Below, piece by piece: positions 1-4,790 of a stretch of 5,199 nucleotides of DNA (the first letter of the stretch is position 1; every line of letters begins with the position of its first letter). Below the pieces are notes generated by a model. The model ran no database searches. It had not been told where the DNA came from and was given only the letters and a program-made list of their open reading frames with translations. The stretch is from Nitrososphaerales archaeon TH5896 (GTDB lineage Archaea > Thermoproteota > Nitrososphaeria > Nitrososphaerales > Nitrososphaeraceae). The DNA is taken from contig JAATVP010000032.1 in assembly GCA_014523625.1 (NCBI GenBank), positions 1 through 5,199 of the forward strand, written 5' to 3'. The translations under genes and the position numbers were made by a program.

Positions 1-72
1 ATCTTCCACTCCTGATGACGAGGTGATAAGTATGAGTACCATAATTACTCCTATGCATAGAGCTGCGAACAC
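1..72 (-). CDS. Possible N-terminus of an exported or membrane protein, cut by the left edge
   Basis: An open frame starts at a GTG (positions 72-70) and runs off the left edge after 24 codons. It reads MFAALCIGVIMVLILITSSS and then GVED. The hydrophobic run of about 18 residues followed by small and polar residues resembles a signal peptide or membrane anchor. There is no basic residue before the hydrophobic core, which is unusual for a signal peptide. The ATG at codon 11 (position 42) is an alternative start. A TATA-like box at 103-108 lies 31-36 nt before the GTG, which would give a very short leader as in neighbouring genes. The opposite strand is also open here (2-127), so the coding strand is not certain. 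No function can be assigned. Confidence 0.38.
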   Translation of the reverse strand, partial: MFAALCIGVIMVLILITSSSGVED

Positions 73-102
73 GATTTACTCATCTGATTGCAGGGAAGCT
101 GC

Positions 103-108
103 ATATAA
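103..108 (-). promoter_or_regulatory. TATA-like box for the left-edge minus-strand ORF
   Basis: The minus strand reads TTATAT, ending 31 nt before the GTG at 72. With the usual archaeal distance of about 25 nt to the transcription start, the leader would be only a few nucleotides. The match is short and AT-rich, so support is modest. Confidence 0.3.
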
Positions 109-193
109 GAATTTATGGAGGAGGTAAAGAGCTTTGCTATCTCTGCAAAGAACAAGTAACGCATGAGGGAAATGCTAGCATATGAAAGCTGTT

Positions 194-207
194 AACCTTA
201 TTAGGTT
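194..207 (-). terminator. Small hairpin downstream of the Asp-box gene
   Basis: AACCT and AGGTT form a 5-bp stem around a 4-nt loop, 26-39 nt past the stop codon of the Asp-box gene. A short T-rich piece (CTTTTGTC) lies directly after that stop on the same strand. Together these could mark the transcript 3' end. The stem is short and could occur by chance. Confidence 0.25.
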
Positions 208-232
208 GTGAATCCAACACGCAGACAAAAGC

Positions 233-685
233 TCAAGTGATCACATTGATGGTTCCATTGGAAGCAAGATTAGCCATTGACTCAAAAGTTTGACCGTTAT
301 CTGCACTAATTCTAGCGACAGGTTCTTCGCTTGTAGCGTTCATCTGCCACCAAAGTACAGCTACATTCTCAGCACCTGCAGCAATTTGTATATCTTGTAA
401 TGTTGCATTAGTTGTATTACTTAGAATTATTTTGTCGTTAAATGTCGCGCCCGCGTCATTGGATGATCTAAACACTACATCATCATTACCCGTCCTGTTA
501 GTAATCCATGCAATATAGATATCGTCACCAGAAACAGCCAATGCGACTCTTCGCTCAGGCCCTTGTACAGCAATTGTGCCAAAACTTAATTGAGGCATTA
601 GTTCAACCATCAAAAAACCTGGTATCGTCGATGTTCCAATAGCAACTAGTAAGATTACACATGTAATATGCCGCAGCTTGTTCAT
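233..685 (-). CDS. Short secreted protein with two Asp-box (BNR/sialidase-like) motifs
   Basis: The 150-residue protein starts MNKLRHITCVILLVAIGTST, a basic N-terminus followed by a hydrophobic core, so it is probably exported or anchored. Two clear Asp-box motifs of the S-x-D-x-G-x-T-F type follow: SNDAGATF at residues 75-82 and SADNGQTF at 127-134. Strand-like segments between them (for example DDIYIAWI, ENVAVLWW) fit repeats of a beta-propeller. Asp-boxes occur in sialidases and many other secreted propellers and are not catalytic, so no enzyme activity should be inferred. Two motifs are too few for a full propeller; the protein may be one part of an assembly, a short natural variant, or a C-terminally truncated gene. 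No recognisable continuation is seen after the stop. Several N-x-S/T sites suggest possible surface glycosylation. The ATG start has no Shine-Dalgarno, but TATA-like boxes lie upstream. A candidate small ORF ends 7 nt before it on the same strand. Confidence 0.85.
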   Translation of the reverse strand: MNKLRHITCVILLVAIGTSTIPGFLMVELMPQLSFGTIAVQGPERRVALAVSGDDIYIAWITNRTGNDDVVFRSSNDAGATFNDKIILSNTTNATLQDIQIAAGAENVAVLWWQMNATSEEPVARISADNGQTFESMANLASNGTINVIT

Positions 686-692
686 TATGTAA

Positions 693-830
693 TTATAAGA
701 TCAGGTGGAGGTATAAGAGTTCTGGCCGCCGGTGCTGTACTAGTCGAAAATGAACTGACGGTTTAGTCTTCCTTCTTTCTTTAGTGGTACTTCCGTCTAG
801 ATTAATGTCTTTTCCGCTAACACAATTCAT
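693..830 (-). CDS. Candidate small protein (45 residues) upstream of the Asp-box gene
   Basis: The frame opens at the ATG at 830-828 and stops at 693-695, only 7 nt before the ATG of the Asp-box gene. It begins MNCVSGKDINLDGSTTKERR and ends with a basic, then leucine-rich tail (ELLYLHLIL). The main support is position: a TATA-like AATTATA lies 27-31 nt before the ATG, matching the spacing of the other genes. The frame could be a leader ORF, an independent small protein, or chance. The opposite strand holds a competing 32-codon frame (668-766) with an equally protein-like sequence, which lowers confidence. I do not recognise the protein. Confidence 0.3.
   Translation of the reverse strand: MNCVSGKDINLDGSTTKERRKTKPSVHFRLVQHRRPELLYLHLIL
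712..717 (-). promoter_or_regulatory. TATA-like box for the Asp-box protein gene
   Basis: The minus strand reads CTTATA 27-32 nt before the ATG at 685, the spacing expected for a leaderless archaeal transcript. A second AT-rich match (691-699, CTTATAATT) is too close to the ATG to serve as the box for this start. Confidence 0.45.
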
Positions 831-856
831 GAATTAGGTATTCCTTAGTTTTACTC

Positions 857-863
857 TATAATT
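857..863 (-). promoter_or_regulatory. TATA-like box upstream of the 45-residue small ORF
   Basis: The plus strand reads TATAATT, so the minus strand reads AATTATA. Its 3' edge lies 27 nt before the ATG at 830, the distance expected for leaderless transcription. The surrounding 850-890 segment is very AT-rich, so some TATA matches are expected by chance. Confidence 0.4.
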
Positions 864-904
864 TAATTTAACACGACTATATAACGCATAGTGCTATTAT
901 TTTA

Positions 905-923
905 GGTAAAAATATCCCTTACC
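905..923 (-). terminator. Hairpin with T-run after the CBS gene
   Basis: On the minus strand GGTAA pairs with TTACC across a 9-nt loop, and a run of five T lies on the 3' side. It begins 27 nt past the CBS gene stop codon. A T-rich segment at this distance is typical of archaeal transcript ends. The stem itself is weak. Confidence 0.35.
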
Positions 924-949
924 GAGGCTGCAGACAGGAATCCTTCATT

Positions 950-1387
950 TCACTTGTAGTACATAGACAATTCTCCAATTGCATCTCTTAACCCTTCATC
1001 AGTAAATTCCTCCTCCCTTAAGTCAAGTGGGGTAATCATGCCTATCGGTTTTCTGGCGCTATCTTTGTCGACAACTAGCAAGTGTCTAATATTATTTTGC
1101 AGCATTATATCAACTGCAGTCGATGCGGATGAATCAGAATCAATAGTAATTAGCTTGGGAGACATTATCTCCTTATTTGTTACCTTGCTGGTGCTTACGT
1201 CATGAACACATGCTTTTCTAACTATGTCGCGTTCGGTAACTATGCCAAGTGGTTTCCCTTCGTTATCGACAACTACTAATGAGCTCACATTAGTATCTCT
1301 CATTCTCCTTGCCGCATCTTGAATAGAACACGAATCTTCGATAGTTTCAAGCTTTTTCGTCATCATATCGCTGACATTGATAGTCAT
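950..1387 (-). CDS. CBS-domain pair protein
   Basis: This 145-residue protein is almost entirely a tandem CBS pair (Bateman module). CBS1 spans about residues 4-58, from VSDMMTKKLETIEDSCSI to the motif GIVTERDIV (48-56). CBS2 spans about 72-126, from KEIMSPKLITIDSDSSAS to GMITPLDL (116-123). Each repeat has the usual pattern: entry helix after the M(T/S) turn, an S/HLLVVD strand, then G-I/M-V/I-T. A short acidic tail follows. CBS pairs bind adenine nucleotides such as AMP, ATP or SAM and usually regulate a partner; no catalytic domain is fused here, so the partner is unknown and the ligand cannot be read from sequence. It is probably cytosolic, since no signal or membrane segment is present. 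The ATG start is supported by a TATA box 25-30 nt upstream, giving a leaderless mRNA. It appears to be transcribed alone. Confidence 0.95.
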   Translation of the reverse strand: MTINVSDMMTKKLETIEDSCSIQDAARRMRDTNVSSLVVVDNEGKPLGIVTERDIVRKACVHDVSTSKVTNKEIMSPKLITIDSDSSASTAVDIMLQNNIRHLLVVDKDSARKPIGMITPLDLREEEFTDEGLRDAIGELSMYYK

Positions 1388-1411
1388 AGAAGTATATGAT
1401 TGACATTATTC

Positions 1412-1419
1412 TATAAATA
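1412..1419 (-). promoter_or_regulatory. TATA box of the CBS gene
   Basis: The plus strand reads TATAAATA, so the minus strand reads TATTTATA. It ends 25 nt before the ATG at 1387, which places the transcription start at or next to the start codon. The box is nearly symmetric, so it could also serve a plus-strand transcript towards 1532. Confidence 0.6.
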
Positions 1420-1453
1420 TAATGCCTGAGAACTTTGGTGGTTCAATTATTCT

Positions 1454-1699
1454 TCACCTACTAGGTTTCTGAAGTTTAAAGATATCCACTAAGAAAGCAT
1501 CGATGACGATGAATATCCGAGAGCAACCAATATGACTGGAGATATTAACATGCTTGCCCCTGACGGCAGCGCAACAGGCCTTGGGGCACAAGATGAGAAA
1601 TTTTTCATAGTTCTGTGCCCCCAAGATTTTGAAGTCATTATGCAATGCCAGATCCTTGCAGGTCAGCCAACAGTAGTGGCAGTCAAATAAGAGTGGCAA
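1454..1699 (-). CDS. Doubtful cysteine-rich ORF, antisense to a smaller plus-strand frame
   Basis: An 81-codon frame begins at TTG (1699-1697), just 3' of an ATG-TAG-TAA string in the same frame, so no ATG start is available. The product would start MPLLFDCHYCWLTCKDLALH and contains seven cysteines at about residues 7, 10, 14, 38, 42, 43 and 59. No known Cys-pair motif beyond CHYC is evident. The TTG start has no good promoter at the expected spacing. The plus-strand frame 1532-1690 covers almost the same DNA, has an ATG, a balanced acidic composition and a downstream T9 tract. I think this minus-strand frame is more likely the shadow, but cannot exclude that it is a real gene or a decayed one. 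Confidence 0.25.
   Translation of the reverse strand: MPLLFDCHYCWLTCKDLALHNDFKILGAQNYEKFLILCPKACCAAVRGKHVNISSHIGCSRIFIVIDAFLVDIFKLQKPSR
1532..1690 (+). CDS. Candidate small acidic protein (52 residues)
   Basis: The plus-strand frame from ATG 1532 to TAA 1688-1690 starts MTGDINMLAPDGSATGLGAQ and ends with an amphipathic segment (KFFIVLCPQDFEVIMQCQIL) and PTVVAVK. Composition is ordinary for a soluble protein, unlike the cysteine-rich antisense frame. The frame is open further upstream to 1493 (ESIDDDEYPRATN before the ATG) without another start, so the 5' part could be missing and this could be a gene relic. A T9 tract at 1721-1729 lies 30 nt past the stop on the right strand to act as a terminator. 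A TATA-like GTTTAAAG at 1474-1481 would give a leader of roughly 25 nt. Not assigned to any family. Confidence 0.35.
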   Translation: MTGDINMLAPDGSATGLGAQDEKFFIVLCPQDFEVIMQCQILAGQPTVVAVK

Positions 1700-1720
1700 A
1701 TTTTACTACATAAAACCACC

Positions 1721-1729
1721 TTTTTTTTT
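1721..1729 (+). terminator. T9 tract, candidate archaeal terminator
   Basis: Nine consecutive T on the plus strand lie 30 nt downstream of the TAA at 1690. Oligo-T tracts terminate archaeal transcription without needing a hairpin. This supports a plus-strand transcript through 1532-1690. Confidence 0.45.
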
Positions 1730-1883
1730 AATCTTCTGAGGTCAAGATGATGACATCTTATATCTGACATGAATCTGCGCCTGCATTAGAAGGGTCCACC
1801 TGACAGGCGAAAATCTATGTTTCTGGCTGCCGATTTGCAGCATATCCACCATCGTCAAATGCTCGGGATAACTATTATCTAAA

Positions 1884-2255
1884 TCATAATCCAACCCTTT
1901 TCATTTTTGAACCGCATTTAGGACATGCTATTTCCCTGTGTTCGTACCCACAATTCATGCAATAGTACTTGACTTTACTTTGGCCATAATCAATTGAATT
2001 AGAAATATTGGATTTGTATAATTCTTTAATCTTTTTGAACTCAAAACCAGTAACTGTGCTTGTAGGATTTTTAATGCCTAATTTTCTTATGAACAAATAT
2101 CTCCTGTACCAACCAATTACCAAGAATGCAACCAATGCTAGAGCAAGATCAGCTGGGAAGGGCAAGAAAAGCATGATAATAAAAGCAACAGCTAAGTAAA
2201 TGGCAGTCCATTTGAGCTGATTCAAAACAAGCTGTTTTCTATCAAAATCTCTCAT
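1884..2255 (-). CDS. Two-helix membrane protein with C-terminal zinc ribbon
   Basis: This 123-residue protein has three parts. Residues about 15-32 and 35-49 form two hydrophobic helices joined by a tight LPFPAD turn, a membrane hairpin. A basic segment follows (WYRRYLFIRKLG, 49-60), suggesting that the rest faces the cytoplasm by the positive-inside rule. Residues 96-115 hold a zinc ribbon, with C99-x2-C102 (CMNC) and C111-x2-C114 (CPKC) only eight residues apart. Such a ribbon is rubredoxin-like or of the short zinc-ribbon type and normally binds structural zinc; its role here (nucleic acid, protein contact or stability) is not readable. The ATG start has a TATAAT box at -21 to -26. I know of similar membrane-plus-ribbon hypothetical proteins in archaea but cannot name a family. 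It stands alone, with no partner gene on the same strand close by. Confidence 0.85.
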   Translation of the reverse strand: MRDFDRKQLVLNQLKWTAIYLAVAFIIMLFLPFPADLALALVAFLVIGWYRRYLFIRKLGIKNPTSTVTGFEFKKIKELYKSNISNSIDYGQSKVKYYCMNCGYEHREIACPKCGSKMKRVGL

Positions 2256-2275
2256 TTACTTACATTCCTATTAGT

Positions 2276-2281
2276 ATTATA
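2276..2281 (-). promoter_or_regulatory. TATA box of the zinc-ribbon gene
   Basis: The minus strand reads TATAAT, 21-26 nt before the ATG at 2255. This is slightly close, but fits transcription starting at or just inside the start codon region. A second TATATT-type match lies further upstream. Confidence 0.45.
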
Positions 2282-2553
2282 GCGCAATCTAGAATATAAC
2301 ATTCTTGGTTGCACTTTAGAACAAAATGCGAAGAATGGATATCTTTAGAATTCTGCTTAGAACTAATCACTAGAACAGAGGATATACTACATAGTAAAGC
2401 ATTATTTTCAAAGTTCTATGTCATTCTGTGCGTCAGTGATATCCTATGTCGATGATAGTTTCTTTAGTAGTACCACGATATTCAAGCAGATCTGAAAGCA
2501 CCTAATATTCTTTACATGATGTCTGGAATTTGTCCAGTTTCCAGTCATCTAAT

Positions 2554-2800
2554 ATGACTACGGTTTTGAGTGAAACTATAGTTCCTGCAGATATTAACTA
2601 AAAACGAAACAGAAAAAACACAAGATAAAACCTTCTCTAAGTGCCTTGCAACATCTTCCAGTTTGCTTGATACGATAAATATAGATTTTGTCACAATTAG
2701 CTTCGCTTTAGCTCTCATACTTCAAGAAATGGTTATAACAATAATGATGCTTAGCTCTTTGAGATATTTGCAAAAAGAAGTAATTGGACTTAATATCTGA
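2554..2800 (+). pseudogene. Possible frameshifted relic of a small membrane protein
   Basis: An ATG at 2554 opens a frame reading MTTVLSETIVPADIN, which stops at TAA 2599-2601. In the next frame an open stretch runs from 2582 to TGA 2798-2800 without an ATG at its start. It reads through a polar segment (NETEKTQDKTFSK) into a hydrophobic one (FVTISFALALILQEMVITIM) and ends LQKEVIGLNI. A one-base shift near the A-rich run at 2600-2620 would join them into about 82 residues with one membrane helix. This is inference: no homology is recognised and both frames may be chance. Confidence 0.22.
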
Positions 2801-2845
2801 AACTAGTATTATGGATAGTTATTCTAGTAGAAATTCGAGAAACAG

Positions 2846-2853
2846 TAATATAA
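2846..2853 (+). promoter_or_regulatory. TATA box of the 105-residue orphan gene
   Basis: TAATATAA lies 26-33 nt before the GTG at 2879, the distance expected for a leaderless transcript. This supports the GTG as the real start. Confidence 0.5.
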
Positions 2854-2878
2854 TTCTAATTGGGATTGAAAGGAGCAG

Positions 2879-3196
2879 GTGAATATTTCGTACTTCACTA
2901 CTACAAATCTCATAAGGACCGGTCGTTTTTATTCTATCTATGAGAAACCTGGCCATCTTCTCATGGAGGATAAGACTAAAAGTGGTCTTGAAGTGAAAGA
3001 AAGATATTTTGACAGTAAATATGGCGCTGAATGTGATAGCGGGATCATTTATGATGGGGGAGGCACAGGACATAGGGTAGGAATTAGATGGTATTTTAGC
3101 AAGACTATATTTACTCTAGATCAAATAGTCAAATTCGCCAAAGACCTCGAAGAACGGTATAATGCCATCAGAGAGATGACTTGTCCTGATGATTGA
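2879..3196 (+). CDS. Orphan protein, 105 residues
   Basis: The frame starts with GTG at 2879, the first possible start after an in-frame TGA at 2867, and ends TGA 3194-3196. The next Met is residue 29. A GGAG at 2872-2875 is only 3 nt from the GTG, too close for normal Shine-Dalgarno use, whereas the TATA box at 2846-2853 fits a leaderless start. The product looks like a soluble alpha/beta domain: strand-like segments around FYSIYEK and GLEVKERYF, a glycine-rich turn DGGGTGH (59-65), a strand VGIRWYF (67-73), then a charged helix at about 80-99 (LDQIVKFAKDLEERYNAIRE) and the tail MTCPDD. The two cysteines (52, 102) could pair or be incidental. There are no signal peptide or membrane segments. 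I do not recognise the family. It is transcribed towards the minus-strand gene at 3222-3419, 25 bp away. Confidence 0.7.
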   Translation: MNISYFTTTNLIRTGRFYSIYEKPGHLLMEDKTKSGLEVKERYFDSKYGAECDSGIIYDGGGTGHRVGIRWYFSKTIFTLDQIVKFAKDLEERYNAIREMTCPDD

Positions 3197-3221
3197 TTGA
3201 TTGACTGCTAGTGACATAGAA

Positions 3222-3419
3222 TTATTTATTCTTGTATTGCATAGCGAACTGTTTGTCTAGAGAGATACTACCGCCTCCTATCATGACATCTTCATTCATA
3301 AAACCTGAAGAATTTTCAAAAATTGTTTGAATTTCTTTATGAATAGAGAAACAAAAGAGGTTTAGAATTTTTTGATAAAGTGTACCCTTCGTATTATTTG
3401 ACAATCCTTTCAAAGGCAT
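3222..3419 (-). CDS. Orphan small protein, 65 residues
   Basis: The ATG at 3419-3417 opens a frame that ends TAA at 3222-3224. The protein begins MPLKGLSNNTKGTLYQKILN. It has a probable helix at about 13-35 (YQKILNLFCFSIHKEIQTIF), a glycine turn GGGS (48-51) and a short basic end (QYKNK). Composition and codon use look ordinary (A/T-ending codons like its neighbours) and nothing better is open on the other strand. The promoter is less clear than for other genes: an AT-rich ACATAAT lies about 18-24 nt before the ATG. It converges with the orphan gene on its 3' side (25 bp gap) and diverges from the roadblock-like gene. No function is proposed. Confidence 0.5.
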   Translation of the reverse strand: MPLKGLSNNTKGTLYQKILNLFCFSIHKEIQTIFENSSGFMNEDVMIGGGSISLDKQFAMQYKNK

Positions 3420-3486
3420 TTTTGGGGGTTTAAACGATTATGTTAGAACTTCAGATTGCAGTGCATTGCATTGTAAACGGAGTTCA

Positions 3487-3492
3487 CATATA
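3487..3492 (+). promoter_or_regulatory. TATA-like box of the roadblock/DUF6659-like gene
   Basis: CATATA lies 33-38 nt before the ATG at 3525 and would start transcription near 3515, a leader of about 10 nt. It is only 12 nt from the in-frame TTG at 3504, which argues against that TTG as the start. Confidence 0.4.
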
Positions 3493-3524
3493 GGATAACC
3501 TTCTTGTTTCAGGATCAGCATGCG

Positions 3525-4007
3525 ATGGGTACAAAAGAACGCAAAGTATTGAATAAAGGACTTTCCGTGATACTTAGGATGGATTGGCGCATAAAGTTCG
3601 TTGGCATGGTAGATCGGAATGGGAAATTGCTTGTGGGGCGAAGCAAAGATATTCCATTAAGTTGTCTAAATTACAGACATACAGACATTACTAGAACTTC
3701 CACTCATATTGTCAATTCAAAAATCGATGACCTCAAATGGGTAATAGGGAATTGCATAGCCCACCTAGATAATCAAGAGGTTAGATTTGGCCCTTGTGTA
3801 CCCATGAATATCAATGAAGTATCATCGTATTTTAAGATATTGGGATGCAGTAACGGTGACGTTAAATTGGCTATTACACCTCTGAATGTTATTAGGAAAA
3901 CTTTCCTTTGCATTTATTTTGAACCAGCTTACAATGTCAGAAATTCTAACGTTTCAGAAGAAGGATTAGAAGAATTACTCAACAGAATTAGTAGCAGTAT
4001 ACTTTAA
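3525..4007 (+). CDS. Roadblock/LC7-type, DUF6659-like protein
   Basis: I chose the ATG at 3525 (160 residues); the same frame is open seven codons further to a TTG at 3504, but the TATA-like box at 3487-3492 is too close to that codon. The region after the start (SVILRMDWRIKFVGMVDRNG, then KLLVG) has the helix followed by a 'hydrophobic-x-G-hydrophobic-V-x-x-x-G-K-L' strand pair seen in thaumarchaeal DUF6659 proteins and related roadblock-like domains. The C-terminal half has matching strands (DVKLAITPL, TFLCIYFEP), giving the alternating beta-alpha-beta order of that fold. Roadblock-like proteins often dimerise and act as small regulatory partners, for instance of GTPases, but no such partner is encoded nearby and the function is unknown. 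The stretch of about 60 residues between the two conserved parts is divergent. The stop overlaps the stop of the convergent NTF2-like gene by 4 nt. A decayed copy of its 3' end lies at 4791-4883. The family call is by eye from memory. Confidence 0.65.
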   Translation: MGTKERKVLNKGLSVILRMDWRIKFVGMVDRNGKLLVGRSKDIPLSCLNYRHTDITRTSTHIVNSKIDDLKWVIGNCIAHLDNQEVRFGPCVPMNINEVSSYFKILGCSNGDVKLAITPLNVIRKTFLCIYFEPAYNVRNSNVSEEGLEELLNRISSSIL

Positions 4008-4510
4008 TTAGTAGATTCTGGTGAGCAGAATTGGATCCAAAGTGTTTTGATCTCCTTACTATTCTGATAGTATTTCTCCTTTATGTTAACACTAACGTGA
4101 TTTTTCCTTGGAACGACATGAAATTTAAGCCTCTCCTTTAACTCGTGTCCTTCTGTTTTTCCATAAAATGTAGCTAGCACAGAAACTATTGATGGTGGTG
4201 GAGAACAAAATATATCATCTGGTTCAACCTCGTTCGTATCGATCGCATCGTCTATAAATTCAATCAGGTATTGAAGTCCATCGCTGGCCATCATAACAAT
4301 ATAGAAAAAGGATTCAATTTCGGATTTGCCTTTGAGATGTGTTTTATCTCTTCCATTATCATACAGTTGTTGTTGGTTTTTACTAAACGGTTCAAATATA
4401 ACACAGTCATCAGTAAACAGGTTCAAAAGTCTTTGCATATCTTTTTTGTTTATGAGGTAGAAGTAATCTGACACAATTTGATGGTTATCGTCTTTAGAAT
4501 CAGAGTTCAA
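4004..4510 (-). CDS. NTF2/SnoaL-like protein
   Basis: The 168-residue product has the start of a SnoaL/NTF2-type domain: a helix (HQIVSDYFYLINKKDMQRLL, 10-29), then LFTDDCVIFEPF (31-42), the typical 'lf-t-D-D-c-v-f' strand, then LKGKSEIESFF (59-69), where the usual G-x-x-x-I-x-x-F helix follows. Later strands (SIVSVLATFYGKT, KERLKFHVV, IKTLWIQF) complete a cone-shaped alpha+beta barrel. The fold hosts small enzymes and binding proteins, and no catalytic residue set can be assigned from sequence alone. It carries a longer, acidic insert (IDTNEVEPDD, 90-99) than compact members. The start is a TTG (4510-4508); an AATAATATT box 26-34 nt upstream fits it as a leaderless start. GTG at codon 13 is the alternative but would cut the first helix. 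The 3' end overlaps the stop of the convergent roadblock-like gene. Confidence 0.8.
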   Translation of the reverse strand: MNSDSKDDNHQIVSDYFYLINKKDMQRLLNLFTDDCVIFEPFSKNQQQLYDNGRDKTHLKGKSEIESFFYIVMMASDGLQYLIEFIDDAIDTNEVEPDDIFCSPPPSIVSVLATFYGKTEGHELKERLKFHVVPRKNHVSVNIKEKYYQNSKEIKTLWIQFCSPESTN

Positions 4511-4535
4511 ATGTTACTACCCTTCTTTAAAGTGA

Positions 4536-4544
4536 AATATTATT
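4536..4544 (-). promoter_or_regulatory. TATA-like box of the NTF2-like gene
   Basis: The minus strand reads AATAATATT, ending 26 nt before the TTG at 4510. This spacing is what favours the TTG as a leaderless start over later GTG or ATG codons. Confidence 0.4.
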
Positions 4545-4790
4545 TTGTTATGACGACGACTTGGAATTAGTATATTCTTCAATCCAATATACCCCTTTAT
4601 CAGAATGGTGATAAAAATGATAGGTTTGCATCGTAATGCAGTGAAATAAGATTGCTATTAAAACTATAAAACATAATGGCATCTTTCAGCCGCAGAATAG
4701 GTGGGATTTCCACGCTTTCCATGCTTTGTGTGTACAGTAACAGTAAGCCATCCCAACCACTCTCTACTTCTAATTACAAACTGTTGTTGG

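Larger units (their letters stand above)
2256..2878. other. Gene-poor stretch of about 620 bp
   Basis: No convincing intact gene is seen on either strand. It holds the promoter of the zinc-ribbon gene at its left end and that of the 105-residue orphan gene at its right end. Between them are short open frames only, the most notable being the possible relic at 2554-2800 on the plus strand and a 22-codon minus-strand frame (2501-2433) starting with GTG. The pattern of short protein-like pieces broken by stops suggests decayed genes, but each piece is short enough to be chance. Confidence 0.5.

Noticed and set aside
132..150. Inverted repeat CTTTGC/GCAAAG with a 7-nt loop
   Set aside because: No T-run follows it on either strand and it is not tied to a confident gene end, so no terminator is called.
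1744..1759. Inverted repeat AAGATG/CATCTT with a 4-nt loop
   Set aside because: It lies after the T9 tract rather than before it and fits no gene end. A chance 6-bp stem is possible.
1742..1852. 36-codon minus-strand frame just downstream of the zinc-ribbon gene
   Set aside because: It is short, rich in Gln, Arg and Met, has no clear promoter, and the plus strand is also open here. Nothing supports it beyond being open.
2008..2199. 63-codon plus-strand frame
   Set aside because: It lies wholly inside the zinc-ribbon membrane gene on the other strand, which has clear domains and a promoter. It is an antisense shadow.
2433..2501. 22-codon minus-strand frame starting with GTG (LSDLLEYRGTTKETIIDIG)
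   Set aside because: It looks protein-like but is too short to separate from chance, and no extension is seen in any frame.
2819..3073. 84-codon minus-strand frame
   Set aside because: It is antisense to the orphan gene at 2879-3196, has no promoter at the right distance, and its composition is that of a shadow.
3191..3202. GATT repeated three times across the stop codon of the 105-residue gene
   Set aside because: Three 4-base units are too few to suggest a phase-variable tract, and slippage would only alter the last residues.
4389..4400. GGTTCAAAT, resembling a tRNA T-arm
   Set aside because: It is inside the NTF2-like coding sequence and no paired acceptor, D-arm or anticodon stem surrounds it. 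No tRNA is present.
4271..4471. 66-codon plus-strand frame
   Set aside because: It lies inside the NTF2-like gene, whose domain pattern is clear on the opposite strand.
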